A stretch of DNA of 64,000 bases from Pseudomonadota bacterium. Its GTDB lineage: Bacteria; Pseudomonadota; Gammaproteobacteria; Burkholderiales; Sulfuricellaceae. Positions 47,881 to 56,360 of this stretch are shown piece by piece (the first letter of the stretch is position 1; each line of letters opens with the position of its first letter). Made by a program: the position numbers and the translations under genes. Below the pieces are notes generated by a model. The model worked only from the letters and a program-made list of their open reading frames with translations, did no database searches and had not been told where the DNA came from. The stretch lies in the NCBI GenBank assembly GCA_021801705.1, contig JAJYXP010000029.1, forward strand, positions 1-64,000, written 5' to 3'.

Positions 47881-49119
47881 TTGGAAGCTTCCGCATCACT
47901 CGAGTTGGCCAAGCATACCCTCCTGGTATTCGGCATCCTGCTTGCCGTGGGCACGTTCTCAGGCCTGTTGGCACGTTTGGCGAGAGTGCCCGATGTAGCT
48001 GTGTTCCTTCTGATCGGCATGCTGCTCGGGCCCGGCATGCTCGGACTGGTGGATATCAAGACGGATTCGGCGGTCAACCAGCTGATTCTGATCTTCGGCT
48101 CCAGCTACATCCTGTTTGACGGCGGGGCATCCATTCGCCTCAAGGTGCTCAAGGAGGTGTGGATCACCATTGTCGTCATCGCCACCATCGGGGTGCTGAT
48201 CACTGCCGCCATTACCGGCGCGGCCGCTTATTACATCCTCGGCGTTCCCTTCATCGTGGCGCTTCTGCTGGGCGCCACACTCGCCTCCACGGATCCGGCC
48301 ACCCTGGTGCCGGTGTTCAAGCAAATCAGGATCAAGGACCGCGTGGCACAGACCGTCATGAGCGAATCGGCCTTCAACGACGCGATGGGTGCAATCGTCA
48401 CCTTCGCCGTCCTGGGTGTGGCGATGGGGGCGGGCGAGTTTTCTCCCGGAGACGCGGTCATGGACCTGATAAAACAATCGGTGTTCGGCATCGTCATCGG
48501 GGGGGTATTGGGTTATCTGGCCGCTTTCATGATTTCGCACGAAAGGTTCGGCTTTCTTGCCGAATATGCACCAGTAGTGACCTTGATGGCCGTAATCGGG
48601 GCCTACATGAGCGCGGACGGGCTGCATTCCAGCGGCTTCATGGCGGTGTTCGTCTTCGGCATCATGCTGGGCAACCAGGAGTCACTCGGTTTCAGGCGCG
48701 TCCACCACGACGAGACCATACTCGAAGACTTTATCATGACCACCGCGCTGATCATGCGCATGTTCATCTTCATCCTTCTCGGCTCGCAGGTGGATTTCGC
48801 CCTGATGAACAAATATCTGCTCGGCGGCGTAGCAGTAGTGACGATTTTCATGCTGGTAGCGCGGCCGGCCACGGTGTTCCTGTGCGCTCTTCCGGACCGC
48901 CGTGCCAGGTGGAGTTTCAAGGAAATGCTGTTCATGTGCTGGACGCGCGAAACCGGCGTGATTCCGGGCGCGCTCGCCGGCATGCTCCTGGGCATGAAAG
49001 CGCCGGGCGCGCAGATCATCGCTTCCGTCACCTTCATCGCCATATTGATGACTATCCTGATCCAGGCCACAACCACCAAGTGGCTGGCGAGAAAGCTCGA
49101 CCTTCTGGTGGAGCAATAA
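47881..49119 (+). CDS. CPA1-type cation:proton antiporter
   Basis: A 412-residue polytopic membrane protein with about 12 hydrophobic segments. Key blocks are VPDVAVFLLIGMLLGPGMLGL, LILIFGSSYILFDGGASI, LLLGATLASTDPATLVPVFKQI (the conserved TDP region of TM4/5) and VMSESAFNDAMGAIVTFAV (paired acidic/Asn residues for ion binding). It fits the NhaP/NhaP2 group exchanging Na+ or K+ for H+. It lacks the C-terminal RCK/TrkA_C domain of NhaP2. It starts at TTG after TAGGTGAG. A strong terminator overlaps the stop codon. Confidence 0.9.
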   Translation: MEASASLELAKHTLLVFGILLAVGTFSGLLARLARVPDVAVFLLIGMLLGPGMLGLVDIKTDSAVNQLILIFGSSYILFDGGASIRLKVLKEVWITIVVIATIGVLITAAITGAAAYYILGVPFIVALLLGATLASTDPATLVPVFKQIRIKDRVAQTVMSESAFNDAMGAIVTFAVLGVAMGAGEFSPGDAVMDLIKQSVFGIVIGGVLGYLAAFMISHERFGFLAEYAPVVTLMAVIGAYMSADGLHSSGFMAVFVFGIMLGNQESLGFRRVHHDETILEDFIMTTALIMRMFIFILLGSQVDFALMNKYLLGGVAVVTIFMLVARPATVFLCALPDRRARWSFKEMLFMCWTRETGVIPGALAGMLLGMKAPGAQIIASVTFIAILMTILIQATTTKWLARKLDLLVEQ

Positions 49120-49149
49120 AAAAGCCCGGCTGCTCCGCCGGGCTTTTTT
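49118..49149 (+). terminator. Rho-independent terminator after the antiporter
   Basis: AAAAAGCCCGGC-TGCTCC-GCCGGGCTTTTTT is symmetrical enough to work from both sides, serving the convergent pbpG gene too. Confidence 0.93.
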
Positions 49150-49164
49150 GGACTTGGGCGAGGG

Positions 49165-50169
49165 TCAACTGCCCGAAGCGGCGCTCACCGCCACAGCCGT
49201 TTTCCACCCATTTCCTGGTGTGCTGAGGATCGCCGTGCGATGCTTGGCGCCGCGGCTGCTTTCCATCCACTTCTTGATGCGCTGGGCATCGCCGATGCGC
49301 GATAGCTTGCCCCATGAGTCGAGCAGTACGATAACCATAGGCTGATTGGCGATGTTCGCCTGCATCACCAGGCAATGGCCAGCCTCGTTAATAAAACCGG
49401 TTTTGGAGACACCGATATCCCAGGATTTGTTCCTTACCAGCTGGTTGGTGTTCCTGAACTGGACACGCCGCGGTCCACCGCGCATGGCCACATCATAGGA
49501 ACCCGTCGTGGTGATCTCGCGGATCAGGGGGTAGGTGTAAGCGGCGTTCACCATCTTGACCAGATCCTGGGCCGTTGACGCATTATTGCTGTTGAGGCCG
49601 GTGGAATCGACAAAGTGGGTATGCGCCATGCCGAGACTAGCCGCCTTGCGGTTCATCGCGCCGACAAAGGCCTGAACTCCGCCCGGATAGGCACGGGCCA
49701 GGGCAGCGGCAGCGCGGTTCTCTGAAGACATCAACGCCAGTTGAAGTGCCAGGTGGCGGCTGAGCGTCGTACCCACTTTCAGGCGGGAATGTGTGCCCTT
49801 CAGGGAATCCCTGTCCTCCTTGCCTATGGAAATTTTCTCTTCGAGCGGCAGTTCCGCATCCAGCACCACCATTGCCGTCATCAGTTTGGTGATGGAGGCG
49901 ATCGGCATGAGCGCATCGGTGTTCTTGGCGAGCAGCGTGCGACCGGTTTTCTGATCCACCACCATCGCCGACGAGGAACGCAGATTGAGTCCGGAATTGC
50001 GTAAGGAAGTAGACACCCTGTCGTTCCCGATCCGTGACTCGGCCTGGAGGGCAATGCCCGCAGCCCGATCGGTCTGAGTCTGGGCCAGGGTTTGCGCCGA
50101 TCCAGTCTCGCCGGCCATTGCTGCCGACGCCAGCCAAAGGACACATCCCGCTATCCAGTGTAATTGCAT
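49165..50169 (-). CDS. pbpG: D-alanyl-D-alanine endopeptidase (PBP7/8)
   Basis: A 334-residue exported penicillin-binding protein of the S11 family (signal MQLHWIAGCVLWLASAAMAG). The catalytic motifs are ASITKLM (SxxK, about residue 90), SSEN (SxN) and SKTGFINEAGHC (KTG). The lack of the C-terminal domain of PBP5/6 and the overall length fit PbpG, which cleaves peptidoglycan cross-links. The ATG at 50169 is preceded by GGGGAGGAAGC. Confidence 0.92.
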   Translation of the reverse strand: MQLHWIAGCVLWLASAAMAGETGSAQTLAQTQTDRAAGIALQAESRIGNDRVSTSLRNSGLNLRSSSAMVVDQKTGRTLLAKNTDALMPIASITKLMTAMVVLDAELPLEEKISIGKEDRDSLKGTHSRLKVGTTLSRHLALQLALMSSENRAAAALARAYPGGVQAFVGAMNRKAASLGMAHTHFVDSTGLNSNNASTAQDLVKMVNAAYTYPLIREITTTGSYDVAMRGGPRRVQFRNTNQLVRNKSWDIGVSKTGFINEAGHCLVMQANIANQPMVIVLLDSWGKLSRIGDAQRIKKWMESSRGAKHRTAILSTPGNGWKTAVAVSAASGS

Positions 50170-50455
50170 GCTTCCTCCCCAGAGATCAGGATTGAAAAAT
50201 TCAGGTTCCAGTGTAAACCATTTCCTTGAAAAATGTAAAACCATTTTCTAATGATTATGGCTTATCCCCATAATTTATTTGAATAATTACGGCAGAAACC
50301 CTGCATATTCCATGCCAGAATCCCCGCTACCGCAAGCTTCTCACGAGACGCGAGCGCCATAAGCCGGCGTTTTCTGCTGGCATTCTCAAAACAACATGCT
50401 AATAATTAACTAATGCCTTTTTGCGATTCCGCATACTACCAGGCAGAAGAAAGAC

Positions 50456-50626
50456 ATGACGGAGCCCGACTATCCCGACATTCAAATCGGCCTGCAATCC
50501 GGTCAGGCCGCCATTCTGCTTGAACGGCTGGAAACCCTCCGCAGCGAGCTGGGGGTGATAGGCGAGGAATTGATCATGCTGCTGCGAGGCGCCGGCGTAA
50601 CGCCGCCTTCCGAACCCGGCCAGTAG
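50456..50626 (+). CDS. Candidate small protein, 56 residues
   Basis: The frame reads MTEPDYPDIQIGLQSGQAAI, LLERLETLRSELGVIGEELI, MLLRGAGVTPPSEPGQ. It has an acidic, helical, leucine-zipper-like pattern in the middle, with codon usage like that of real genes here. The ribosome-binding site is weak (AGAAGAAAGAC). I know no homologue. It lies in the 286-bp gap upstream of pbpG (divergent), and a palindromic repeat follows its stop. Confidence 0.45.
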   Translation: MTEPDYPDIQIGLQSGQAAILLERLETLRSELGVIGEELIMLLRGAGVTPPSEPGQ

Positions 50627-50700
50627 GTCGGGCTTCAGCCCGACATGTCGGGTTAAAACCCGACCTACGACGGCGGCATTTCATGTTGACTGACTACTAG
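50622..50700 (+). repeat. Palindromic repeat with the TGACTGACTACTAG end
   Basis: GTAGGTCGGGCTTCAGCCCGAC plus GTCGGGTTAAAACCCGACCTAC are followed by CATGTTGACTGACTACTAG at 50682-50700. The end is the same terminal sequence as the repeats at 791-804, about 909-924 and 3240-3253. Confidence 0.75.
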
Positions 50701-50704
50701 CTCG

Positions 50705-51943
50705 CTACATCCGCTCTATCATCGCCTGACCAAAGGCCGAACAGGGAATCTGGGTCGCCCCGGGCATCAGGCGGGCGAAATCATAAGTCACTTTTTTAGC
50801 CGCAATCGCCTGTTCCATGGCCTTGATGATCAGATCCGCCGCCTCGACCCACCCCATGTGGCGCAGCATCATTTCGGCCGACAGGATAATCGAACCGGGA
50901 TTGACGTAATCCTTGCCGGCATACTTCGGCGCGGTGCCGTGGGTTGCCTCGAACATCGCCACGCTGTCGGAAAGATTGGCGCCCGGCGCAATGCCGATGC
51001 CACCCACCTGGGCCGCCAGGGCGTCCGAAATATAGTCGCCGTTGAGATTAAGGGTGGCGACCACGTCATACTCGTCGGGACGCAGCAGAATCTGCTGCAG
51101 GAAGGCGTCGGCGATCACGTCCTTGATCACGATGCCGTTGGGCAACTTCATCCACGGCCCGCCATCCAGCAACTCCGCGCCGAATTCGCGTTGCGCCAGT
51201 TCGTAGCCCCATTTCTTGAAGCCGCCCTCGGTGAACTTCATGATGTTGCCCTTGTGAACCAGGGTAACCGACTTGCGCTTGTTGTCGATGGCGTACTGGA
51301 TCGCCCTGCGCACCAGCCGCTCGGTGCCTTCGACGGATACCGGCTTGACGCCGATGGCCGAGGACTCGGGGAAACGGATTTTCTTGATGCCCATTTCGTT
51401 CCGCAGGAAGGCGATCACCTTCTTCGCGCCTTCCGAATTGGCTTCCCACTCGATGCCGGCATAAATGTCTTCGGTATTCTCGCGGAAGATCACCATGTCG
51501 GTTTTTTCCGGTTCTTTCACCGGGCTGGGCACGCCCTGGAAATAGCGCACCGGCCGCAGGCAGACATAGAGATCGAGCATCTGGCGCAGCGCCACATTGA
51601 GCGAGCGAATGCCGCCCGATACCGGCGTGGTCAGCGGTCCCTTGATCGACACCACATACTCTCTCAGCGCCTGCACCGTTTCATCCGGCAGCCAGGTATC
51701 GGGATCGTAGACCCTGGTGGCTTTCTCGCCCGCATAAATCTCCATCCAGGCAATCTTGCGCTTGCCGCCGTAAGCCTTATCCACAGCGGCATCCACCACT
51801 TTGCGCATGACCGGGGTAATATCCACGCCCGTTCCGTCGCCCTCGACAAAAGGAATGATCGGATTGTCCGGCACATTCAGGGTGGCATCGGCATTCACCG
51901 TGATCTTGCTGCCTTGCTGCGGCACTTGATATTTCTGCGTCAT
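50705..51943 (-). CDS. icd: NADP-dependent isocitrate dehydrogenase
   Basis: A 412-residue dimeric TCA-cycle enzyme converting isocitrate to 2-oxoglutarate with CO2 and NADPH. It contains the substrate/phosphorylation loop [17 protein letters not shown] (regulatory Ser), [27 protein letters not shown], the catalytic [17 protein letters not shown] and the metal/coenzyme region [27 protein letters not shown]. Length and motifs fit the E. coli-type Icd. It is divergent from rluE. Confidence 0.98.
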   Translation of the reverse strand: MTQKYQVPQQGSKITVNADATLNVPDNPIIPFVEGDGTGVDITPVMRKVVDAAVDKAYGGKRKIAWMEIYAGEKATRVYDPDTWLPDETVQALREYVVSIKGPLTTPVSGGIRSLNVALRQMLDLYVCLRPVRYFQGVPSPVKEPEKTDMVIFRENTEDIYAGIEWEANSEGAKKVIAFLRNEMGIKKIRFPESSAIGVKPVSVEGTERLVRRAIQYAIDNKRKSVTLVHKGNIMKFTEGGFKKWGYELAQREFGAELLDGGPWMKLPNGIVIKDVIADAFLQQILLRPDEYDVVATLNLNGDYISDALAAQVGGIGIAPGANLSDSVAMFEATHGTAPKYAGKDYVNPGSIILSAEMMLRHMGWVEAADLIIKAMEQAIAAKKVTYDFARLMPGATQIPCSAFGQAMIERM

Positions 51944-51976
51944 GTTTACTCCGGGCTGGTCCTATATAATGTCTTC

Positions 51977-52522
51977 ATGAGCCGCCTCATCCTGTTCAAC
52001 AAGCCTTACGGCGTCATCACCCAATTCAGCAGCGATGGCAAGCATGCCACGCTGAAAGATTTCATTCCGCTGCCCGGGATCTATCCGGCGGGACGCCTGG
52101 ACACCGACAGCGAAGGGCTGCTTATTCTAACCGATGATGGCGCATTGCAACACCGCATTAGTCACCCCCGCCATAAATTAGCCAAAACCTACTGGGCACA
52201 GGTAGAAGGTGTTCCCGGCGAGGCGGCCCTGGAGCAACTGCGCCGTGGCGTGGACCTGGGCGACTTCATCACTCGCCCTGCCCATGCGCGCATCATCGAA
52301 GAGCCCGCCGGACTGTGGCCGCGCACACCGCCTATCCGCTTTCGCATGCACATCCCTACCGCCTGGATCGAGCTTGTCATCCAGGAAGGCAAGAACCGGC
52401 AGGTGCGGCGCATGACGGCCAAGATCGGATTCCCCACCCTGCGCCTGATTCGCTGCCGTATCGGCGACTGGAATCTTGACGGTCTGGCACCTGGAAACTG
52501 GCGTGAAATCACGTCCGCATAA
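51977..52522 (+). CDS. rluE: 23S rRNA pseudouridine synthase RluE
   Basis: A 181-residue RsuA-family pseudouridine synthase without an S4 domain. The catalytic motif YPAGRLDTDSEGLLILTDDG contains the essential Asp, and IQEGKNRQVRRMTAKIGFPTLRLIR is the conserved C-terminal motif. Absence of S4, size and the start RLILFNKPYGVITQFS fit RluE, which modifies U2457 of 23S rRNA. The ATG at 51977 lies only 33 bp from the divergent icd start, so the promoters overlap. Confidence 0.92.
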   Translation: MSRLILFNKPYGVITQFSSDGKHATLKDFIPLPGIYPAGRLDTDSEGLLILTDDGALQHRISHPRHKLAKTYWAQVEGVPGEAALEQLRRGVDLGDFITRPAHARIIEEPAGLWPRTPPIRFRMHIPTAWIELVIQEGKNRQVRRMTAKIGFPTLRLIRCRIGDWNLDGLAPGNWREITSA

Positions 52523-52642
52523 AAATAATCGAATAATTTCTATGTCACTGTCAACCTCGCCACGGATCAGTCGTTATTGGAACTGGCGCGGCTCCCCGTG
52601 TCGCTTGAATTTAAAACTTAACCAGTTAACAAAGGAAATAAA

Positions 52643-52855
52643 ATGAGCAAACTCTTGTCCGCCCTGATCGCCGCTGCTTTCGCCGCCGTTACCTTCTCCG
52701 CTGTTGCTGCTGACGCTGCCGCGCCCGCCGCTCCTGCGGCTGCCGAAGCGCCTAAAGCTGAAGCCGCCAAGCCAGCCAAAAAAGCCAAGCACAAGAAAGC
52801 CAAGAAAGCCAAGAAAGCTGAAGGTGCAATGGAAGCCGCTCCTGCTGCCAAGTAA
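52643..52855 (+). CDS. Exported Lys/Ala-rich peptide
   Basis: A 70-residue protein with a signal peptide (MSKLLSALIAAAFAAVTFSA, cleavage near AVAA) and a mature part of almost only Ala, Pro, Glu and Lys (KPAKKAKHKKAKKAKKAEGA). The composition resembles acid-shock/histone-like exported peptides (Asr-like). AAAGGAAATAAA precedes the ATG and a strong terminator follows, so it is a well-formed single-gene unit. The function is unknown. Confidence 0.75.
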   Translation: MSKLLSALIAAAFAAVTFSAVAADAAAPAAPAAAEAPKAEAAKPAKKAKHKKAKKAKKAEGAMEAAPAAK

Positions 52856-52868
52856 TTCCAGCGTGAAA

Positions 52869-52904
52869 TAAAAAAGGCAGGGGCAACCCCTGCCTTTTTT
52901 ATTT
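52869..52904 (+). terminator. Bidirectional Rho-independent terminator
   Basis: AAAAAAGGCAGGGG-CAA-CCCCTGCCTTTTTT lies between the Lys/Ala-rich peptide gene and the convergent DUF1854 gene. Confidence 0.95.
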
Positions 52905-52958
52905 GCGCTTGCGCCCACAGCAGGAAAGCCACAGCATGGTTTTTCCCCGTGGGTCAAG

Positions 52959-53429
52959 CTACAGGAAGCGATCCAGCAGCTTGCGGCTGGCCTTGTCCAG
53001 CGCATGCATATCGCGGATCAGGAAGTGGATGCCATAGCTGTCGGCAATAAGCAGGGTAGAAGGAGTAAGCCGGCGGATATCGTCTTCCCCCTTGAGCATG
53101 AATGCAGTGTGACCACGGTCGGTTTCCACTTCCCATACACTGGGCGTGGCAAAACTGGAAACGCGGTGGATTTGGCGAATTTCCGGCATGAATTCCCGCT
53201 GCGCCAGTTCCTCCTCCAGAAGAATGCGCGTGTCGTCGGGCAGATCCGTCAAACGGTCTATCCAGACGAGTTCGTGCCCGTCGGCGGTCACCAGCGCAAG
53301 GCCCTCTGCGGGGGCCGTGACGGGAAAAGCCTGCACGGGCACGACCCCGTCATGCAGCTCGCCGTCAGCGCCGGCAAAAACCAGCCTGCCGAAGGGATTG
53401 CGTTTCAGTTGGAAGTCAGGCAGCGGCAT
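52959..53429 (-). CDS. Cyanophycin-associated DUF1854 protein
   Basis: A 156-residue soluble protein of the DUF1854 family: FQLKRNPFGRLVFAGADGELHDGVVPVQAFPVTAPAEGLALV, LVWIDRLTDLPDDTRILLEEELAQREFMPEIRQI, WEVETDRGHTAFMLKGEDDIRRL. The gene overlaps the end of the ABC transporter gene by 14 bp and is thus coupled to it. In other genomes DUF1854 genes travel with this ABC transporter and with cyanophycin synthetases, which are 2.9 kb away here. Its role is unknown; a regulatory or accessory part of the transporter is my inference. Confidence 0.88.
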   Translation of the reverse strand: MPLPDFQLKRNPFGRLVFAGADGELHDGVVPVQAFPVTAPAEGLALVTADGHELVWIDRLTDLPDDTRILLEEELAQREFMPEIRQIHRVSSFATPSVWEVETDRGHTAFMLKGEDDIRRLTPSTLLIADSYGIHFLIRDMHALDKASRKLLDRFL

Positions 53430-55728
53430 CGGTCGTGAGCTTTCTCATGCAGCGTTCCCCTCGATTTCGGCTGTCGTCCATGTCGGTATCCACGTTGCGC
53501 GCCTGTGCCTGGTAGAGGCGGAAGTAGGCGCCCTCGCGTGCCATCAGCTCATCGTGGTTGCCCACCTCGACGATCCGCCCGCGATCGAGCACCACCAGCC
53601 GGTCGGCGCGGCGCAAGGTGGAAAGCCGGTGCGCGATGGCAATGGTGGTTCGCCCCTGGACCAGATTATCGAGCGCTTTCTGGATTTCCTTCTCGGTGGT
53701 CGAGTCGACCGACGAGGTGGCTTCGTCGAGAATCAGAATGCGCGGATCGATGAGCAGTGCACGCGCTATCGAGATGCGCTGGCGTTCGCCGCCCGACAGG
53801 GATTGGCCGCGCTCGCCGACCAGGGAGTCGTATCCCTGCGGCAGGCGCAGGATGAACTCGTGGGCGTGTGCCGCGCGGGCGGCGGCAACAATTTCCCCGC
53901 GGCTGGCGTCCGGTTTGCCATAGGCGATGTTTTCCGCAATCGTGCCAAAGAACAGAAAGGGTTCCTGCAGCACCAGGCCGATGTTGCGCCTGTATTCGGA
54001 CACGGGAAGGGAGCGGATATCCACCCCGTCGAGACGAATCGAGCCCTCGGATACATCATAGAAGCGGCAAATCAGATTGACCAGGGTGCTCTTGCCCGAT
54101 CCGCTGTGTCCCACCAGGCCGATCATCTCGCCGGGAGTGATCGTGAGGTCGACGCCCCGGGTGACTGAGCGGTTGCCGTAGCGGAACCCCACATTGCGCA
54201 GCTCGATGCCTCCCCGCACCTGTTCAAGGTGAACAGGACTGGCTGGTTCGGGAACACTGGAGACGTGGTCGAGGATGTCAAAAATGCGTTTTGCGCCGGC
54301 GGCCGCCTTTTGCGTCACCGAGACGATGCGGCTCATGGAGTCGAGCCGCGTATAGAAACGGCTGATGTAGGCCAGGAAGCCCACCAGCACGCCCACCGTG
54401 ATCTCATTGCGCGATACCTGCCAGATGCCGAAAGCCCACACCACGAGCAAACCAATTTCAGTCAGCAGGGATACGGTCGGGGTGAACAAGGACCAGATTT
54501 TATTTAGCCGGTCATTGACGGCAAGGTTATGCCGGTTGGCCTCACGGAAGCGCGCCGCTTCGCGTTGTTCCTGCGCAAAGGCCTTGACCACCCGGATGCC
54601 GGGGATGGTGTCGGCCAGCACGTTGGTGACTTCCGACCAGACGCGGTCAATTTTTTCAAAACCGGTGCGCAGCTTGTCGCGCACCACATGGATCATCCAG
54701 GCGATGAAGGGCAGCGGGATCAGCGTTACGAGCGCCAGCCAGGGGTTGATCGAGAACAAAATCGCCGCGGTCATGATGATCATCAGCACGTCGGTGGCGA
54801 AGTCGAGCAGATGCAGCGACAGGAAGACACAGATGCGGTCGGTCTCGGAACCGATGCGGGCCATCAGGTCGCCGGTGCGCTTGCCGCCGAAATACTCCAG
54901 GGAGAGCCGCAGCAAATGATCGTAGGTGGTGGTGCGAAGGTCGGCGCCGATGCGCTCGCTCACCAGTGCGAGGATATAGGTGCGCGCCCAGCCAAGACTC
55001 CACGCCAGCAGGGCGGATCCCAGCAGGCCCGCGAGCAGGAGCGTCACCATGCCGGAATCGATGGGTGAGCCGTTCTGGTAGGGAATCAGCACCTTGTCCA
55101 TCAGGGGCATGGTCAGGTAAGGCGGCACCAGCGTGGCGGCGGTGGACGCCAGCGTCAGCAGAAAGCCGGCAAGCAACTGTCCGCTGTAGGGTTTGGCAAA
55201 GCGCCACAAGCGGAAAAGCGTCCAGGTTGAGGGCGGGGTGTGGATTTCCTTGGTGCAGACGGGGCATTCTTCCTGACCCGGCAGCAGCGGTGCCTTGCAG
55301 TTGGGACAGATTGCTTCTGTCTGGCGGCTGACGGGATGTCCTGCGACAAAGCCGGCAAGCTGCTGTTCGAAATGGTCGGCCAGCCGCATGGCCGCCGTGT
55401 TGCGGCCCAGGGTGTAACGCCAGCAGGCGAGGCGGGCCTCGGTGTCATGCAGTTCGAGGATGCCCACGCCGGCATGATCGTGGCGCCGGAGAACGAGCCC
55501 TTTTGCGTAACTCCAATCACGCCACGCCGGCTCTTCGATACCCTTGGACAACAGCCGGCGGTTGGTTACGACCGCCAGGCCACGGGTAAAATGAAGCCGC
55601 TCATCGAGGTCCAACTCCAGCCACGCCAGGACTTCCTCCCCGTCAGCCAGTTGCGGTTCCAATTCGGCACGCCAGACATCGGGCAAGGACTTGCCTGCTG
55701 CCACTGAAAGGAAGGTTTCGGTTTTCAT
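53416..55728 (-). CDS. Cyanophycin-associated ABC transporter (fused permease/ATPase)
   Basis: A 770-residue ABC half-transporter. The N-terminal ~150 residues form a soluble domain related to the DUF1854-type context (WLELDLDERLHFTRGLAVVTNRRLL). A zinc ribbon (CPNCKAPLLPGQEECPVC) and a six-helix type I exporter domain (FLLTLASTAATLVPPYLTMPLMDKVLI onward) follow. The ATPase has Walker A GHSGSGKSTLV, signature LSGGERQRISIARAL, Walker B ILILDEATSSVD and H-loop IAIAHRLSTL. The zinc ribbon and N-terminal extension are unusual for exporters. The ATG at 55728 is chosen because the upstream part of the frame lies in a repeat. The substrate is unknown. Confidence 0.9.
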   Translation of the reverse strand: MKTETFLSVAAGKSLPDVWRAELEPQLADGEEVLAWLELDLDERLHFTRGLAVVTNRRLLSKGIEEPAWRDWSYAKGLVLRRHDHAGVGILELHDTEARLACWRYTLGRNTAAMRLADHFEQQLAGFVAGHPVSRQTEAICPNCKAPLLPGQEECPVCTKEIHTPPSTWTLFRLWRFAKPYSGQLLAGFLLTLASTAATLVPPYLTMPLMDKVLIPYQNGSPIDSGMVTLLLAGLLGSALLAWSLGWARTYILALVSERIGADLRTTTYDHLLRLSLEYFGGKRTGDLMARIGSETDRICVFLSLHLLDFATDVLMIIMTAAILFSINPWLALVTLIPLPFIAWMIHVVRDKLRTGFEKIDRVWSEVTNVLADTIPGIRVVKAFAQEQREAARFREANRHNLAVNDRLNKIWSLFTPTVSLLTEIGLLVVWAFGIWQVSRNEITVGVLVGFLAYISRFYTRLDSMSRIVSVTQKAAAGAKRIFDILDHVSSVPEPASPVHLEQVRGGIELRNVGFRYGNRSVTRGVDLTITPGEMIGLVGHSGSGKSTLVNLICRFYDVSEGSIRLDGVDIRSLPVSEYRRNIGLVLQEPFLFFGTIAENIAYGKPDASRGEIVAAARAAHAHEFILRLPQGYDSLVGERGQSLSGGERQRISIARALLIDPRILILDEATSSVDSTTEKEIQKALDNLVQGRTTIAIAHRLSTLRRADRLVVLDRGRIVEVGNHDELMAREGAYFRLYQAQARNVDTDMDDSRNRGERCMRKLTTDAAA

Positions 55729-56340
55729 CGTAAAAAGCACTCCGGGCTGTACCCGTAAAGGGCATCCCCGCCGCGGCAAGCCGCTGCAATGGCAACAGCA
55801 GGCGAGAAAAGCCGGGATCCGGGAAACTCGCGGTGACTATATATGTGTGCCAATATTCTGGTGGAGCGGGTTGCTGTGTCCATAAACAGGGTACTTAGAA
55901 GCGGGACTTGGATGCCAAACCGCTCAGGTTTTCGCAATTATACCCCGGTCTTTGCACGAGAGGCCCCGCTTAACTTCGTGGCGGAGTTTACTTGCCCTGA
56001 ACGCAAGAGTACAGCATCAGCCACCCGACTGCCTGCAAGAAATTCTTCACTTTCCGGTAAACTGATAACCGCATGCTGCGTTTATTTAGAGACAAACCGC
56101 CTGTTAATTAAATTGCCTTCGACACGCCTCAAATTCACATCCATTCCAGCAGATCCGAGGTCATGCCACAGAACGTGCCATACCCCAGGGGCGCCGCTGT
56201 TATTTTCCTGGCCTGTTGCGAGCGACAACGCAATGTGCTCAAATCGCTTTATCCTTCCGGGTCCGCCAAAGAGCGCGTCTGCCGCGTCGTTCGGCTCGTC
56301 AATGACCCGGAATCCACCGAGAGGCTCTTAAGTATTTTTT
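55729..56340. other. Gap upstream of cphA with a repeat fragment
   Basis: At 55750-55772 ACCCGTAAAGGGCATCCCCGCCG repeats a piece of the element at 2822-3112 (2928-2950). Reading frames between 55843 and 56331 have no recognisable content. The promoters for the divergent ABC and cphA genes should be here, but none could be named with confidence. Confidence 0.5.
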
Positions 56341-56360
56341 ATGGCAAAGAAAAACATTGA
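56163..56360 (+). CDS. Doubtful small gene overlapping the cphA start
   Basis: A 65-residue frame (MPQNVPYPRGAAVIFLACCE, RQRNVLKSLYPSGSAKERVC, RVVRLVNDPESTERLLSIFY). It begins four bases after CCGAGGT and overlaps the first cphA gene by 20 bp. The amino-acid composition is plausible and the overlap would suit coupling, but I know no homologue and it may be chance. Confidence 0.25.
   Translation: MPQNVPYPRGAAVIFLACCERQRNVLKSLYPSGSAKERVCRVVRLVNDPESTERLLSIFYGKEKH

Noticed and set aside
50858-51976. Long open frame on the plus strand through icd, joining rluE
   Set aside because: It is antisense to icd, which has all its motifs; rluE homology begins only at the ATG at 51977.
55843-56331. 162-codon frame before cphA
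   Set aside because: Ser/Arg/Pro-rich composition without a domain, no ribosome-binding site, and it conflicts with the smaller candidate frame.
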